From positions 1,054,001 through 1,118,000 of the forward strand of contig OZ255710.1 in NCBI GenBank assembly GCA_965277105.1: a DNA stretch of 64,000 nt, written 5' to 3'. The stretch is from CAXSBA01 sp965277105. Its GTDB lineage: Bacteria; Spirochaetota; UBA12135; COTS27; CAXSBA01. A model generated the notes under the pieces. It was not told the origin of the DNA, searched no databases, and saw nothing but the letters and a program-made list of their open reading frames with translations. Shown here piece after piece: positions 7,673 to 16,617 of this stretch. A program made the translations under genes and the position numbers. How positions within the stretch are numbered: position 1 is the stretch's first letter; each line of letters starts with the position of its first letter.

Positions 7673-9586
7673 ATGAAAAAAGTAAACATAGAAAAAAATA
7701 AAAATCTTTCATTTGACGAATATGATAACCAGCTCAATGAAAATGCCGATAGAGAATCGGATTTTTCAAAAATAGTCAATGAGACGATTTCTAGGAGAGG
7801 TTTTGTTGATACGTCGTTTAAGTTTGGATTAATGGCTCTAGTTTTTAATCTAACTCCAAAATCTTTTTTTGCGCAAAACAAGAGTGCAAAACTAAGCTTC
7901 TCTCCAGTTAAGGCTAATACCGAAGATACCATTACCGTTCCCCAAGAATATACTTGGGACACAGTGGTAAGCTGGGGCGATCCACTTTGGTCAAAGGGGA
8001 AAAAATTTAATCAAAAAACTAGAGGAACTGGGAGCAGTCAAGAACTAGCTTTTGGAGATAACAATGATGGAATGGCGATTTTTTTTAAAAATGGAGTTTA
8101 TGTTTTAGCAGTAAATAACGAGTATACAAATAATAATATTTCACATGGTAACCGAAAATCTGGACTCCCAGAAACAAATGATGATGTTCGAAAAGGAATG
8201 GCTGCTCACGGAGTGTCGGTATTTGAAATTAAAGAAAATCGAGGGAAGTGGCAAGTGGTTAAAGATTCTCCTTACAATAGAAGAATTACTGCAACTTCAG
8301 AAATGACAATTACTGGCCCGCTTAAAGGCTATGATAAATTAAAAACCAAAGCTGATCCTAAAGCCACAAGAGCAAGAGGAACTTGGAATAACTGTGGTAA
8401 TGGGGTAACTCCTTGGAATACCTATTTGGCTTGCGAAGAAAATTTCAACGGCTACTTTTCTAGTAGTGATGCAAATTATCAACCAACAGCTGAAATGAAA
8501 CGCTATGGAGTCAGTAATCAAGACTGGGGGTATGCTTGGGGAAAATACAACGAGCAATTTGACATTAGCAAAAATCCTAACGAAGTCAATAAAGCTGGTT
8601 ATATTGTTGAAGTTGACCCTTTTAATCCTAGCTCTACTCCTAAAAAACTAACAGCCCTTGGACGTTTTAAACATGAAAATGCTGATGTGGTAATTGCTAA
8701 AAATGGAAAAGTGGTAGTTTATATGGGAGATGATGAGCGTGGGGAATTCCTTTACAAATACGTAAGCGATAAGAAATATAAAGCCAACGGGAATAACGAT
8801 GATCTCTTACAAAAAGGAACTCTTTACGTGGCGAAGTTTCACAATAACGGCAAAGGAGAATGGCTTGCCTTAACCCCTAAAACAACAGGAATGACTAAAG
8901 AGGAAATTTGCCTCCACACTCGAATGGCTGGTTCCAAAGTGAAAGCCACTACAATGGATCGACCAGAATGGGTGGCGTCTAACCCTAAAAAAGTAGAGAG
9001 CTATTGCTGCTTAACTAACAATAAAAATCGAGGAATAAAGCCTAATAAAGGCGGAGATAACACTCCTGTTGGAGGGCCTAATCCTAGAGAGAAAAACCTT
9101 TACGGGCAAATTGTCCGCTGGATTCCTCAAGGGAAAGACCATAGTGCCACTAAATTTGATTGGGATTTATTTGTCTTAGCCGGCAATCCCACCGTTCATA
9201 ACGACAAGCGAGCAGGTTCTAAAAACATTAATGCAGATAATATGTTTAATTCTCCTGATGGTTTAGCTTTTGATAACAAAGGATTAATTTGGATTCAAAC
9301 CGATGGAAAATACTCCAATACCGGTGATTTTGCTGGGATGGGAAATAATCAAATGCTAATTGGAGATCCAGCAACTGGAGAGATTAAACGTTTTCTAACC
9401 GGCCCAAAATCTTGCGAGGTGACGGGAATTACTTTTTCTCCAGATAATAAAACGGTTTTTGTGGGGATTCAACATCCAGGAGAAGACTTAGAGAAAAACC
9501 CTAGTCATTTTCCTGATGGCGGTAATTCCGTTCCACGATCTTCTATTGTCGCTATCTCAAGAAAAGACAAAAAAATCATTATTTAA
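7673..9586 (+). CDS. PhoX-family (DUF839) protein, probable Tat-exported alkaline phosphatase
   Basis: This 637-residue protein matches the PhoX/DUF839 family of calcium- and iron-dependent alkaline phosphatases, which release phosphate from organic esters outside the cytoplasm. A long hydrophilic N-region leads to a twin-arginine motif SRRGF at residues 40-44 and a hydrophobic stretch (FGLMALVFNL), as in Tat signals. Family-like segments include NNCGNGVTPWNTYLACEENF, YMGDDERGEFLYKY and SPDGLAFDNKGLIWIQTDG. It stands alone between the divergent der gene and a strong terminator. Neither tat genes nor phosphate regulators are in the window, so phosphate control is only an expectation from the family. 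Confidence 0.85.
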   Translation: MKKVNIEKNKNLSFDEYDNQLNENADRESDFSKIVNETISRRGFVDTSFKFGLMALVFNLTPKSFFAQNKSAKLSFSPVKANTEDTITVPQEYTWDTVVSWGDPLWSKGKKFNQKTRGTGSSQELAFGDNNDGMAIFFKNGVYVLAVNNEYTNNNISHGNRKSGLPETNDDVRKGMAAHGVSVFEIKENRGKWQVVKDSPYNRRITATSEMTITGPLKGYDKLKTKADPKATRARGTWNNCGNGVTPWNTYLACEENFNGYFSSSDANYQPTAEMKRYGVSNQDWGYAWGKYNEQFDISKNPNEVNKAGYIVEVDPFNPSSTPKKLTALGRFKHENADVVIAKNGKVVVYMGDDERGEFLYKYVSDKKYKANGNNDDLLQKGTLYVAKFHNNGKGEWLALTPKTTGMTKEEICLHTRMAGSKVKATTMDRPEWVASNPKKVESYCCLTNNKNRGIKPNKGGDNTPVGGPNPREKNLYGQIVRWIPQGKDHSATKFDWDLFVLAGNPTVHNDKRAGSKNINADNMFNSPDGLAFDNKGLIWIQTDGKYSNTGDFAGMGNNQMLIGDPATGEIKRFLTGPKSCEVTGITFSPDNKTVFVGIQHPGEDLEKNPSHFPDGGNSVPRSSIVAISRKDKKIII

Positions 9587-9596
9587 CCCTCCACAT

Positions 9597-9629
9597 AAAG
9601 CATGGTATTAAAAAATACCATGCTTTTTT
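9597..9629 (+). terminator. Intrinsic terminator of the PhoX-like gene
   Basis: A perfect 13-base-pair inverted repeat (9597-9609 with 9614-9626) encloses a four-base loop and ends in a run of six T. It lies ten bases after the stop codon and is the clearest Rho-independent terminator in the window. Confidence 0.92.
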
Positions 9630-9672
9630 CACCGGCTTTTATTTTTTTTAAAAAATAATTTTTAGGGAAAAA

Positions 9673-9701
9673 TTGCAATTTTGACGCTTTTGTTGTATTA
9701 T
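9673..9701 (+). promoter_or_regulatory. Promoter of the small Cys-rich protein gene
   Basis: TTGCAA at 9673-9678 and TATTAT at 9696-9701 are 17 bases apart. Transcription would begin near 9708, leaving almost no leader before the ATG at 9711. Confidence 0.55.
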
Positions 9702-9710
9702 TTAATCATA

Positions 9711-9962
9711 ATGCGTAGAGTCAAAATAAACTGCCAAAAATGCCAGCACTTTTTTATCACTTGGAGAAAAAATTATCCCTACGGTTGCAAGGCTTTTAAT
9801 ATGGAGAGCAAAGAATTTCCTGCTAAACAAGTGCTTTATTCCTCAGGAGAGGAATGCCTTTTTTTCACTCCTAAATTAATCTCAAAAAAAAACTCGCAAA
9901 AAACAAAACCATTAAACGCTACTAAATCTTTAGATGACTCATCCTTCGATAAAAAAATTTAA
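9711..9962 (+). CDS. Conserved small CxxC protein of unknown function
   Basis: An 83-residue protein beginning MRRVKINCQKCQHFFITW. The CxxC pair near the start, a third Cys in YPYGCKAF and a fourth in SSGEECLFF form a recognisable pattern of small bacterial proteins, sometimes labelled uracil-DNA glycosylase in databases without evidence. Four Cys could bind a metal. The C-terminal third is lysine-rich and low in complexity. I chose ATG 9711 rather than the upstream TTG at 9681, because the conserved part begins there and the TTG lies within the predicted promoter. Function is unknown. Confidence 0.7.
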   Translation: MRRVKINCQKCQHFFITWRKNYPYGCKAFNMESKEFPAKQVLYSSGEECLFFTPKLISKKNSQKTKPLNATKSLDDSSFDKKI

Positions 9963-10022
9963 TAGATTAGTCAAATTAAAATAAAAAAAACATTGTTCGG
10001 CTTTCTTACTTTATTTTTAGAG

Positions 10023-10028
10023 TATAAT
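10023..10028 (+). promoter_or_regulatory. TATAAT box directly before the CbiX-like gene
   Basis: A perfect TATAAT ends seven bases before the ATG at 10036, predicting an mRNA that starts at or next to the start codon. No good -35 box at normal spacing was seen. Confidence 0.5.
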
Positions 10029-10035
10029 TTTTACA

Positions 10036-10431
10036 ATGACAGTCTCAACAAAAGTCAAAAAAAATAGTTTAATTTTTTTAGCACATGGCAGCAGAAGAAA
10101 AGAATCTAATCAAGAAATAGAAAATCTTTTTAAAGAAATAGCCCCACTGATTTTTAAAAATTACGCAGTAGCTCAAGTTGCTTTTTTAGAATTAGCTGAC
10201 CCTAGTTTAGAAATAACTATTGATGATTTCATTTTGAATAAAAAAGTAGCAGCAATAAAGATATTCCCTTACTTTTTAGCCGCCGGCAATCATATCGCCA
10301 AAGACATCCCTAGTCTCATTAAAGAGGCTCAAGAAAAGCACCGTCATAAAATCCCCATCACCATACTGGACTATTTTGGCAAAACAAAAAACCTAAGCGA
10401 TTTCATTGCTAAGTCCATTGTCAATAACTAA
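10036..10431 (+). CDS. CbiX/SirB-like sirohydrochlorin chelatase family protein
   Basis: A 131-residue single-domain member of the CbiX/SirB family, which inserts cobalt or iron into sirohydrochlorin for cobalamin or siroheme synthesis. The N-terminal LAHGSRR carries the conserved metal-site His (H17). E52 in FLELADPSL and H86 in AAGNHIAKDI complete the family pattern. The length fits the short CbiX form that works as a dimer. No siroheme or cobalamin genes lie nearby, so the metal and product are not settled. It is preceded by a TATAAT box and followed after 25 bases by an MFS transporter gene. Confidence 0.8.
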   Translation: MTVSTKVKKNSLIFLAHGSRRKESNQEIENLFKEIAPLIFKNYAVAQVAFLELADPSLEITIDDFILNKKVAAIKIFPYFLAAGNHIAKDIPSLIKEAQEKHRHKIPITILDYFGKTKNLSDFIAKSIVNN

Positions 10432-10456
10432 AACTACACCAGTTAGTAGTCATTGA

Positions 10457-11614
10457 TTGTTTCTTTCATTTAATCTTTTTCAAAGTTCTTTTTTTTCGAT
10501 TATTGTTTTAAATATTACCTTTCTTTCTATTTGGTTAGATCACGAAGGGTATGATAAAAATAACATTTCTAAGGTTTTTCTCATCTTAGCTATTTCGCGG
10601 TTGGTTACCTTTTTTTGCTTATTTTTTTTCGTAAGAAAAATAAAAATTCCTGATGATAAAAAAATACTATATATACTCACGTTAATTTTCTTTTTAAGCT
10701 GGGGATTTTTTACCGTTCAAAATTTATTAATTTTTAGTATTTTTATTTTTCTCAATAATTTTTTTTTAGCTTTTCTAGGCCCTTTATTAGAAGCGTTCAT
10801 CAGCAAATTAGCCAAGGGAATAAAAAAAAACTACGCACTAATTCGCCGCTGGGGAACTTTAGCTTTTTTGTTAGCAACCCTTATTTTTGGTTTTCTTTTT
10901 GATTATATCAGTATAGCTAATTTTCCTTTTATTTTTATTAGCCTAGTTGGCAGTGGTTTTATTTTTTTTGTTATTTTTAATAACCAGTATCAAAAAACTT
11001 TTTTAGCTCGTAGGCAAAAAACTTCGAAAGAAGAAAATACTCCGATTACCCAAAACAATGTCATTATTTTAATCATCGCTTTTCTCTTAATGGGTAGCCA
11101 CGCAGGCCATCTCAATTACGCTTCTTTAATTTGGAATAAGCAAGGTTGGAATCTTTCTACTATTGGGATTTTAGGGGCGATCGGAGTCATTGCCGAGTTT
11201 ATCTTTTTTAGTTTTAAAAAGATTAATTTTGGCAATAATGTTATTATCAAAAAAGCTCTTTTTTGGGGAATCGTTTTAACGAGTTTACGGTGGGTAATTC
11301 AAGGTTTTTTCTTAGAAAATATTATAGTGCAATTTATCTGCCAACTTCTGCATGCCTTTTCTTTCGGCCTAAACCATCTTTTAATTATAAGCTATATGAA
11401 AACCAATCTAAAGGAAAGCCAGTTTAATCACTTTCAAGGCAGTTACTTTCTTTTTTCTTTTGGCTTAGGTTTCGCTTCTTACACTTATGTGACGAATTAT
11501 TTATTTATTCACGTTTCAAATTTTTCTTTGTATGGATTTAGTGCTTTGGGAAGTTTATTAACTTTGCTATTTCTTTATTTTCTAAAAACGGAATCTGTTT
11601 TGAAAAAAGCTTAA
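10457..11614 (+). CDS. MFS transporter, HcaT/PPP-like
   Basis: A 385-residue membrane protein with about twelve hydrophobic segments, rich in Phe and Ile. The pattern WLDHEGYDKNNISKVFLILA near the N-terminus and the conserved RRWGTLAFLLATLIFGFLFD half-way match the MFS_1_like group that includes the phenylpropionate transporter HcaT. The substrate cannot be inferred. The start is given as TTG 10457, the first codon after an in-frame TGA; no ATG is available near the N-terminus. It probably shares a transcript with the CbiX-like gene 25 bases upstream. Confidence 0.7.
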   Translation: MFLSFNLFQSSFFSIIVLNITFLSIWLDHEGYDKNNISKVFLILAISRLVTFFCLFFFVRKIKIPDDKKILYILTLIFFLSWGFFTVQNLLIFSIFIFLNNFFLAFLGPLLEAFISKLAKGIKKNYALIRRWGTLAFLLATLIFGFLFDYISIANFPFIFISLVGSGFIFFVIFNNQYQKTFLARRQKTSKEENTPITQNNVIILIIAFLLMGSHAGHLNYASLIWNKQGWNLSTIGILGAIGVIAEFIFFSFKKINFGNNVIIKKALFWGIVLTSLRWVIQGFFLENIIVQFICQLLHAFSFGLNHLLIISYMKTNLKESQFNHFQGSYFLFSFGLGFASYTYVTNYLFIHVSNFSLYGFSALGSLLTLLFLYFLKTESVLKKA

Positions 11615-11696
11615 AAGGGAATTATTAAAAGTAGATTATCATGGTTTGTTATTATTTTACTTACTATCAAAAAAATATATAGTAATATAAATTATT

Positions 11697-12548
11697 ATGG
11701 AAACGACAAAAAAAACCGTAGCCATTTGCTATGACTTTGACGGTACTCTTTCCCCCGACAACATGCAGGAGTATTCTTTCATTCCTCAGCATTTGGAAAT
11801 AGATAAAGAATATTTCTGGAAACTAGTAAGAGAAAATGCCAAAAAAAACGATATGGATCAGATCCTTTCCTATATGGAATTAATGATTGACAAGGCCAAA
11901 GAAAAAGAAAAAAGTTTCACCAAGGAAACTTTTAAAGAGAATGGAAAAAGCATTAAATTTTTCGAAGGCGTGGCTGAATGGTTTGAGCAGATAAATGCTT
12001 ACGCGGAAAAAAAAAATCTACTAACCGAGCATTACATCATTTCGTCGGGAATAAAACCTATGGTTGAGGGATGTGCCATTCAAGATAAATTCAAACATAT
12101 TTTCGCTTGTGATTTTAAATACGATGGTAATGGAGTAGCTAAACATCCTTCCGTGGTAATTAATTACACCACTAAAACTCAGTACTTGTTTAGGATTAAT
12201 AAAGGCATTTTAAACAATTCCGATAATCAAAAAATTAACCAATTCACCCCCGAAGATAAAAGAAGAATACCTTTTTCAAGGATGATTTATTTGGGAGACG
12301 GAGAAACGGATGTCCCAGCTATGAAAATGATTAATTATCAAAAAGGCTATTCCATCGCTGTCTACGATCAGCATAACGAAGAAAAAAAAAAAGAATGCTT
12401 AGAACTTTTAAACCATGAAAGGTGTTCTTTCATTGCCCCGGCTAACTATAAAAAAGAATCCCCTTTAGATAAAATCATCAAGCTACTATTAGATAAAATT
12501 TCTAGCGAAGTGCAGCTAATTGGCTTAGGTAATCCGTTAAAAAAATAA
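11697..12548 (+). CDS. HAD-superfamily phosphatase
   Basis: A 283-residue HAD hydrolase. Motif I is DFDGTLS near residues 14-20, motif II is SSG (in IISSGIK), and motif IV is GDGETDVPAMK, with an upstream basic residue for motif III. The cap is a helical insertion rich in Lys and Glu, similar to phosphoserine-phosphatase-like HADs. The natural substrate is unknown. It ends one base before obgE and is probably co-transcribed with it. AT-rich -10-like boxes (TATAGT at 11678-11683 and TATAAA at 11686-11691) lie just before the ATG, with no Shine-Dalgarno sequence. Confidence 0.75.
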   Translation: METTKKTVAICYDFDGTLSPDNMQEYSFIPQHLEIDKEYFWKLVRENAKKNDMDQILSYMELMIDKAKEKEKSFTKETFKENGKSIKFFEGVAEWFEQINAYAEKKNLLTEHYIISSGIKPMVEGCAIQDKFKHIFACDFKYDGNGVAKHPSVVINYTTKTQYLFRINKGILNNSDNQKINQFTPEDKRRIPFSRMIYLGDGETDVPAMKMINYQKGYSIAVYDQHNEEKKKECLELLNHERCSFIAPANYKKESPLDKIIKLLLDKISSEVQLIGLGNPLKK

Positions 12549-12549
12549 T

Positions 12550-13560
12550 ATGAGAAAACCTGTCTTTTATGACCGGATTACCTTATATGTAACTTCCGGG
12601 CATGGAGGTCCGGGCCTGATTTCTTTTCGAAGAGAAAAATATATCCCTAAGGGCATGCCGGACGGAGGAGATGGTGGGGATGGCGGGGACATTATTTTTA
12701 AGGTTAATCCCCAACTAAATCACCTAGCTCATTTGCGTTATAAAAGAATTTTTAAAGCAGGAGCCGGGAAGAACGGCATGCGTAAAAGAGCAACCGGAAA
12801 AAAAGGAGAAAATATTATTATTGAAATTCCTTTAAACACTCAAATTAAAACCCAAGCCAATGAGCAGATAATTCATAGTTTTGAAAAGAAAAACGAAACC
12901 TTAGTTTTTTTAAAAGGAGGTAAAGGTGGCAAAGGTAATTTTCATTTTAAATCATCTACTCGGCAAAATCCCACTTATGCTCAAGAAGGCCTTCCCGGGG
13001 AAAGTGCCGACATTATTTTAGAATTAAAACTCTTAGCTGATATCGGTTTAGTGGGGTTTCCTAATGTGGGGAAATCTAGTTTTCTCAATGCTTTTACCAA
13101 CTCTAACTCCCCAGTGGGCGATTATTCTTTTACTACTTTAAATCCTTTTTTAGGCGTTTTTCATTTAAACGAATATCAGCATCTACTTATTTCCGATATA
13201 CCGGGGATCATCGAAGGCGCCCATCAGGGGAAAGGTCTAGGTATTCAATTTTTAAAGCACATTGAAAAAACTTCTTATTTGTTTTATTTATTAGATAGCA
13301 CCAGTTCTAACCCTTTTGATGATTTTAAAAAGCTCCAAAAAGAGCTATCCGAGTATAACCCTGCTTTAGTGGGAAAGCCCTTTAAAATTATTATCACTAA
13401 AATTGATTTAAACCCTAACCAGAAAGAAATAACTGAATTATTCTCTAATGATGAAAGAACCCATCTTTTATTTCTTAGTAGTAAAGAAAAAATAGGATTT
13501 ACTAAATTAACTAATGCCATGAAAATAATTTATAATACAATACACCAAACTACTTTTTAA
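12550..13560 (+). CDS. obgE: Obg family GTPase ObgE (CgtA)
   Basis: Obg is a ribosome-associated GTPase needed for 50S assembly and stress control. The glycine-rich Obg fold is evident in GMPDGGDGGDGGDI and GGKGGKGNFHF. The GTPase domain has GFPNVGKSS (G1), FTTLNP (G2), DIPG (G3), TKID (G4) and SSKEK (G5). At 336 residues it is the short form without the variable C-terminal OCT domain. The start lies one base after the HAD phosphatase stop. The gene is complete. Confidence 0.95.
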   Translation: MRKPVFYDRITLYVTSGHGGPGLISFRREKYIPKGMPDGGDGGDGGDIIFKVNPQLNHLAHLRYKRIFKAGAGKNGMRKRATGKKGENIIIEIPLNTQIKTQANEQIIHSFEKKNETLVFLKGGKGGKGNFHFKSSTRQNPTYAQEGLPGESADIILELKLLADIGLVGFPNVGKSSFLNAFTNSNSPVGDYSFTTLNPFLGVFHLNEYQHLLISDIPGIIEGAHQGKGLGIQFLKHIEKTSYLFYLLDSTSSNPFDDFKKLQKELSEYNPALVGKPFKIIITKIDLNPNQKEITELFSNDERTHLLFLSSKEKIGFTKLTNAMKIIYNTIHQTTF

Positions 13561-13604
13561 TCGCTAAACTATTTTTATACTAATTAGTAGTTTTTTATTT
13601 TTCG

Positions 13605-13613
13605 AAGAAGGAG
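13605..13613 (+). promoter_or_regulatory. Strong ribosome binding site of prpE
   Basis: AAGAAGGAG lies six bases before the ATG at 13620. It is noted because most genes in this window have no such site. Confidence 0.7.
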
Positions 13614-13619
13614 TTAGCC

Positions 13620-15512
13620 ATGACTTATCAAAACGAATATCAAAAATACCTAGAAAACACTGAGCAATTTTGGCAAGAAAAAAGTAAATTAATAAAATGG
13701 TTTAAAGAGCCTACTATTATTCTAAATAAAAATGACGATGGACTTTATCGTTGGTATAGTGATGGATTATTAAACACGTGCTATCTAGCACTAGACTACC
13801 ACGTAGAGCAAGGCCGAGGAGAAAACATAGCCCTTATTTATGATTCTCCAGTAACCGGAGTTAAGAAAAAAGTTACTTACCAAGAGCTAACTGACAAAGT
13901 AGCAAAATTTGCTGGGGCCTTAAAAGAGCAAAACATTCAAAAAGGGGATACCATCGTTATCTATATGCCTATGATTGAAGAGACGATTATTGCTATGCTG
14001 GCTTGTGCTAGGCTAGGAATTATTCATTCGGTTGTTTTTGGGGGATTTGCCGCTAGAGAGTTGGCAATTAGAATTGACGATGCGAAACCCAAAGCCGTAA
14101 TCACTGCTAGTTGTGGGATAGAGTTTAGTAATGTTATCGCTTACAAGCCTTTAGTAGACGAAGCCCTTGAATTAGCTCAGCATAAAGTCGATAAAGTTAT
14201 TATTAAAAAAAGAAAAGAGCTAATCGATTACCCCTTAACTACCGGAAGAGATTTTGATTTTGATGAGTTGCATGAAAAAGCAGAGCCAGCTCCTTGGGTA
14301 GCCGTAGAAGCCAATCACCCCTTATATATCCTCTACACCTCTGGGACTACTGGCAAACCTAAAGGAGTAGTCCGCGATAATGGTGGTCACGCAGTGGCGT
14401 TGAAATATAGTATGGACACTATTTATAACGTTAAAGCAGGAGAAGTATTTTGGTCGGCTTCGGATGTAGGCTGGGTGGTGGGGCATTCCTATATTGTTTA
14501 TGCTCCTTTACTGCAAGGGTGTAGCACTATCATCTTCGAAGGCAAACCAGTTAGAACGCCTGATGCAGGAACATTTTGGCGGATTATGGCAGAATACCAA
14601 GTTAAGTCTTTTTTTACTGCTCCTACTGCTTTTCGAGCCGTGAAAAAAGAAGACCCCGAAGGAAAACTGAAAAATAATTACGACTTATCCCATTTAAAAC
14701 ATATTTTCCTAGCAGGTGAGAGATTAGACCCGCCTACTTACGACTGGTTAAAAGCATTACTTAAAATTGACATAATTGATAACTGGTGGCAAACTGAAAC
14801 AGGGTGGCCCATTGTTGCCAACCCTATTGGTATCGAAAAATTTCCGGTTAAAGTAGGGTCTTCTACTTTTCCTGTTCCTGGATACCAAGTAGAAATACTA
14901 GATGAAAACGGGGAAAAACTCCCTAAAAACACATCAGGCTACATTGCCTTAAAGCTACCTATGCCTCCCGGGAATTTGCTAACCCTTTGGCAAGACGATA
15001 AAAGGTTTAAAGAAAATTACTTAACCTTCAAAGAAGGGTACTACTTAGCCGGAGATGGGGGCTACTGTGATGAAGACGGCTACGTTTTCATTATGGGAAG
15101 AGTTGACGATATCATCAACGTAGCAGGGCATCGCTTATCCACCGGAGAAATGGAAGAGATTATTGGCTCTCACCCAGCAGTTGCTGAGTGCGCCGTAATT
15201 GGTTTAAACGATGAGATTAAAGGAGAAGTTCCTTTAGGATTAACCGTAATAAAAGACGGGATTACTATCGATGAGAAATCAATAGAAAAAGAAATTATCC
15301 AACTAGTAAGGGATAAACTAGGAGCGGTCGCTTCTTTTAAAAAAAATTTAGTCATTAAAAGGTTGCCGAAAACTCGCTCAGGTAAAATTTTAAGAAAAAG
15401 TTTGCGACTACTCAGCCAAAATGTAGATTTCCCAATTCCTCCGACTATTGATGATCCGCAAATTTTAGTGGAAATAAAAGAGATTTTTCATAAAAAAGCG
15501 ATTTTAAAATAA
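13620..15512 (+). CDS. prpE: Propionyl-CoA/acetyl-CoA synthetase (PrpE type)
   Basis: This 630-residue AMP-forming acyl-CoA synthetase activates a short-chain acid, most likely propionate or acetate. The adenylation P-loop YTSGTTGKPKGVVRD lies near residues 239-253, the DNWWQTETGWP aromatic motif in the middle, and the C-terminal KTRSGKILRKSL holds the catalytic Lys. The segment ITASCGIEFSNVIAYKPLVD is characteristic of the PrpE/ACSS3 branch rather than Acs, so propionate is favoured, but substrate range overlaps within the family. It has a strong ribosome binding site and no close partner gene. No methylcitrate or methylmalonyl genes are seen in the window. Confidence 0.85.
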   Translation: MTYQNEYQKYLENTEQFWQEKSKLIKWFKEPTIILNKNDDGLYRWYSDGLLNTCYLALDYHVEQGRGENIALIYDSPVTGVKKKVTYQELTDKVAKFAGALKEQNIQKGDTIVIYMPMIEETIIAMLACARLGIIHSVVFGGFAARELAIRIDDAKPKAVITASCGIEFSNVIAYKPLVDEALELAQHKVDKVIIKKRKELIDYPLTTGRDFDFDELHEKAEPAPWVAVEANHPLYILYTSGTTGKPKGVVRDNGGHAVALKYSMDTIYNVKAGEVFWSASDVGWVVGHSYIVYAPLLQGCSTIIFEGKPVRTPDAGTFWRIMAEYQVKSFFTAPTAFRAVKKEDPEGKLKNNYDLSHLKHIFLAGERLDPPTYDWLKALLKIDIIDNWWQTETGWPIVANPIGIEKFPVKVGSSTFPVPGYQVEILDENGEKLPKNTSGYIALKLPMPPGNLLTLWQDDKRFKENYLTFKEGYYLAGDGGYCDEDGYVFIMGRVDDIINVAGHRLSTGEMEEIIGSHPAVAECAVIGLNDEIKGEVPLGLTVIKDGITIDEKSIEKEIIQLVRDKLGAVASFKKNLVIKRLPKTRSGKILRKSLRLLSQNVDFPIPPTIDDPQILVEIKEIFHKKAILK

Positions 15513-15577
15513 ATTTTTAAAAAAAAACCTTCCATTTTAAATTATAAAAAAATAATAGTCAATCAAATTATTTATTA

Positions 15578-15583
15578 TATAAT
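15578..15583 (+). promoter_or_regulatory. TATAAT box directly before fabG
   Basis: TATAAT ends nine bases before the ATG of fabG at 15593, predicting a leader of about three bases. No strong -35 is seen. It would drive fabG-acpP-fabF-trmB. Confidence 0.5.
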
Positions 15584-15592
15584 TAAACGACT

Positions 15593-16345
15593 ATGTTATC
15601 TTTAGAGAATAAAACTGCTTTAATCACGGGATCTAGTAGGGGGATTGGCCTAACTATAGCAAAAAAATTTGCTAGTCTAGGCTGTAATATTATTCTTAAC
15701 GGAGAAGGGATGAACTTAGATCTCCTAGACCAGTTAAAAAATGATTTTCACCGACAATATCAAGTAAAAACTAGTGCTTTTTCAGCTGATGTTTCTTCCA
15801 ATGAAGAAGTTATCAAACTTTATGAATTTGCATTAAAAGAGCATACAGCTGTCGACATTATCGTTAACAATGCTGGAATAACTAGAGATAATCTCCTGCT
15901 TCGTATGAAAGAAGAAGACTGGAACGCGGTGTTAGATATCAATTTAAAATCAGCTTTTTTGATTTGTAAGCATTTTTCAAGGAATATGCTAAAGTTAGGT
16001 AAAGGGAGAATTATTAACATATCTTCAGTAGTGGGGCAAATGGGGAATGCAGGGCAGACTAACTATTCTGCTTCCAAAAGCGGGTTAATCGGCTTTAGCA
16101 AATCACTGGCCCGTGAGTTAGCTAGTAAAAAAATAACGGTTAATGTCATTGCTCCAGGTTACATAAAAACTCAGATGACTGATAACTTAAACGAAGAAGT
16201 TAAAAATAATTTACTAAATTTAATCCCTTTGAAAGAACTTGGAACTAGCGAAGACATTGCTAATTTAGCAGCTTTTTTAGCTAGCGATTTATCTGGTTAT
16301 ATTACCGGACAAGTAATTGGCGTTAACGGTGGAATGTTAATGTGA
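15593..16345 (+). CDS. fabG: 3-oxoacyl-ACP reductase FabG
   Basis: FabG reduces 3-oxoacyl-ACP with NADPH in fatty acid elongation. The 250-residue SDR has TGSSRGIG for cofactor binding near residues 12-19, NNAGIT, the catalytic Ser in INISSV, and YSASK with Tyr and Lys. It ends VNGGMLM, typical of FabG. Placement directly before acpP and fabF confirms the role. The start ATG follows a TATAAT box by nine bases and has no Shine-Dalgarno sequence. Confidence 0.95.
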   Translation: MLSLENKTALITGSSRGIGLTIAKKFASLGCNIILNGEGMNLDLLDQLKNDFHRQYQVKTSAFSADVSSNEEVIKLYEFALKEHTAVDIIVNNAGITRDNLLLRMKEEDWNAVLDINLKSAFLICKHFSRNMLKLGKGRIINISSVVGQMGNAGQTNYSASKSGLIGFSKSLARELASKKITVNVIAPGYIKTQMTDNLNEEVKNNLLNLIPLKELGTSEDIANLAAFLASDLSGYITGQVIGVNGGMLM

Positions 16346-16378
16346 AAAAATATTTAAAAATAATGGAGGTAAACAATT

Positions 16379-16615
16379 ATGGCTATTGATGAAGAAAAAA
16401 TTAAGGACATTATAGTTGACAAGATTGGATGTAAAAAAGAAGAGGTAGTTCCCGAGGCTTCCTTTCAAGACCTAGGGCTAGATTCTTTGGATGCGGTGGA
16501 ATTAATAATGTTAGTGGAAGAAGAATATAATATTCAAATATCCGATAGCGAAGCAGAGAACCTAAAAGTTGTTGGAGATCTTATTAGTATTATAAAAGAA
16601 AAATCTGCTAATTAA
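16379..16615 (+). CDS. acpP: Acyl carrier protein AcpP
   Basis: A 78-residue acidic acyl carrier protein. The phosphopantetheine attachment Ser is in LGLDSLDAVELIM (Ser 37 region), and helix boundaries follow the standard pattern. It carries fatty acid intermediates for FabG and FabF, whose genes flank it. A strong TGGAGGT ribosome binding site at 16364-16370 precedes the ATG, unlike most genes here, in keeping with the need for high ACP levels. Confidence 0.97.
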   Translation: MAIDEEKIKDIIVDKIGCKKEEVVPEASFQDLGLDSLDAVELIMLVEEEYNIQISDSEAENLKVVGDLISIIKEKSAN

Positions 16616-16617
16616 AA

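Noticed and set aside
9681..9710. TTG start for the small Cys-rich protein
   Set aside because: The extra ten residues are not conserved-looking and overlap the predicted promoter. ATG 9711 is better.
13561..13600. Terminator-like ACTA/TAGT stem after obgE
   Set aside because: Only four pairs with a long loop, too weak to support.
13775..13780. CACGTG core as a parS site
   Set aside because: The flanks do not form the 16-base palindrome, and it lies in prpE coding sequence.
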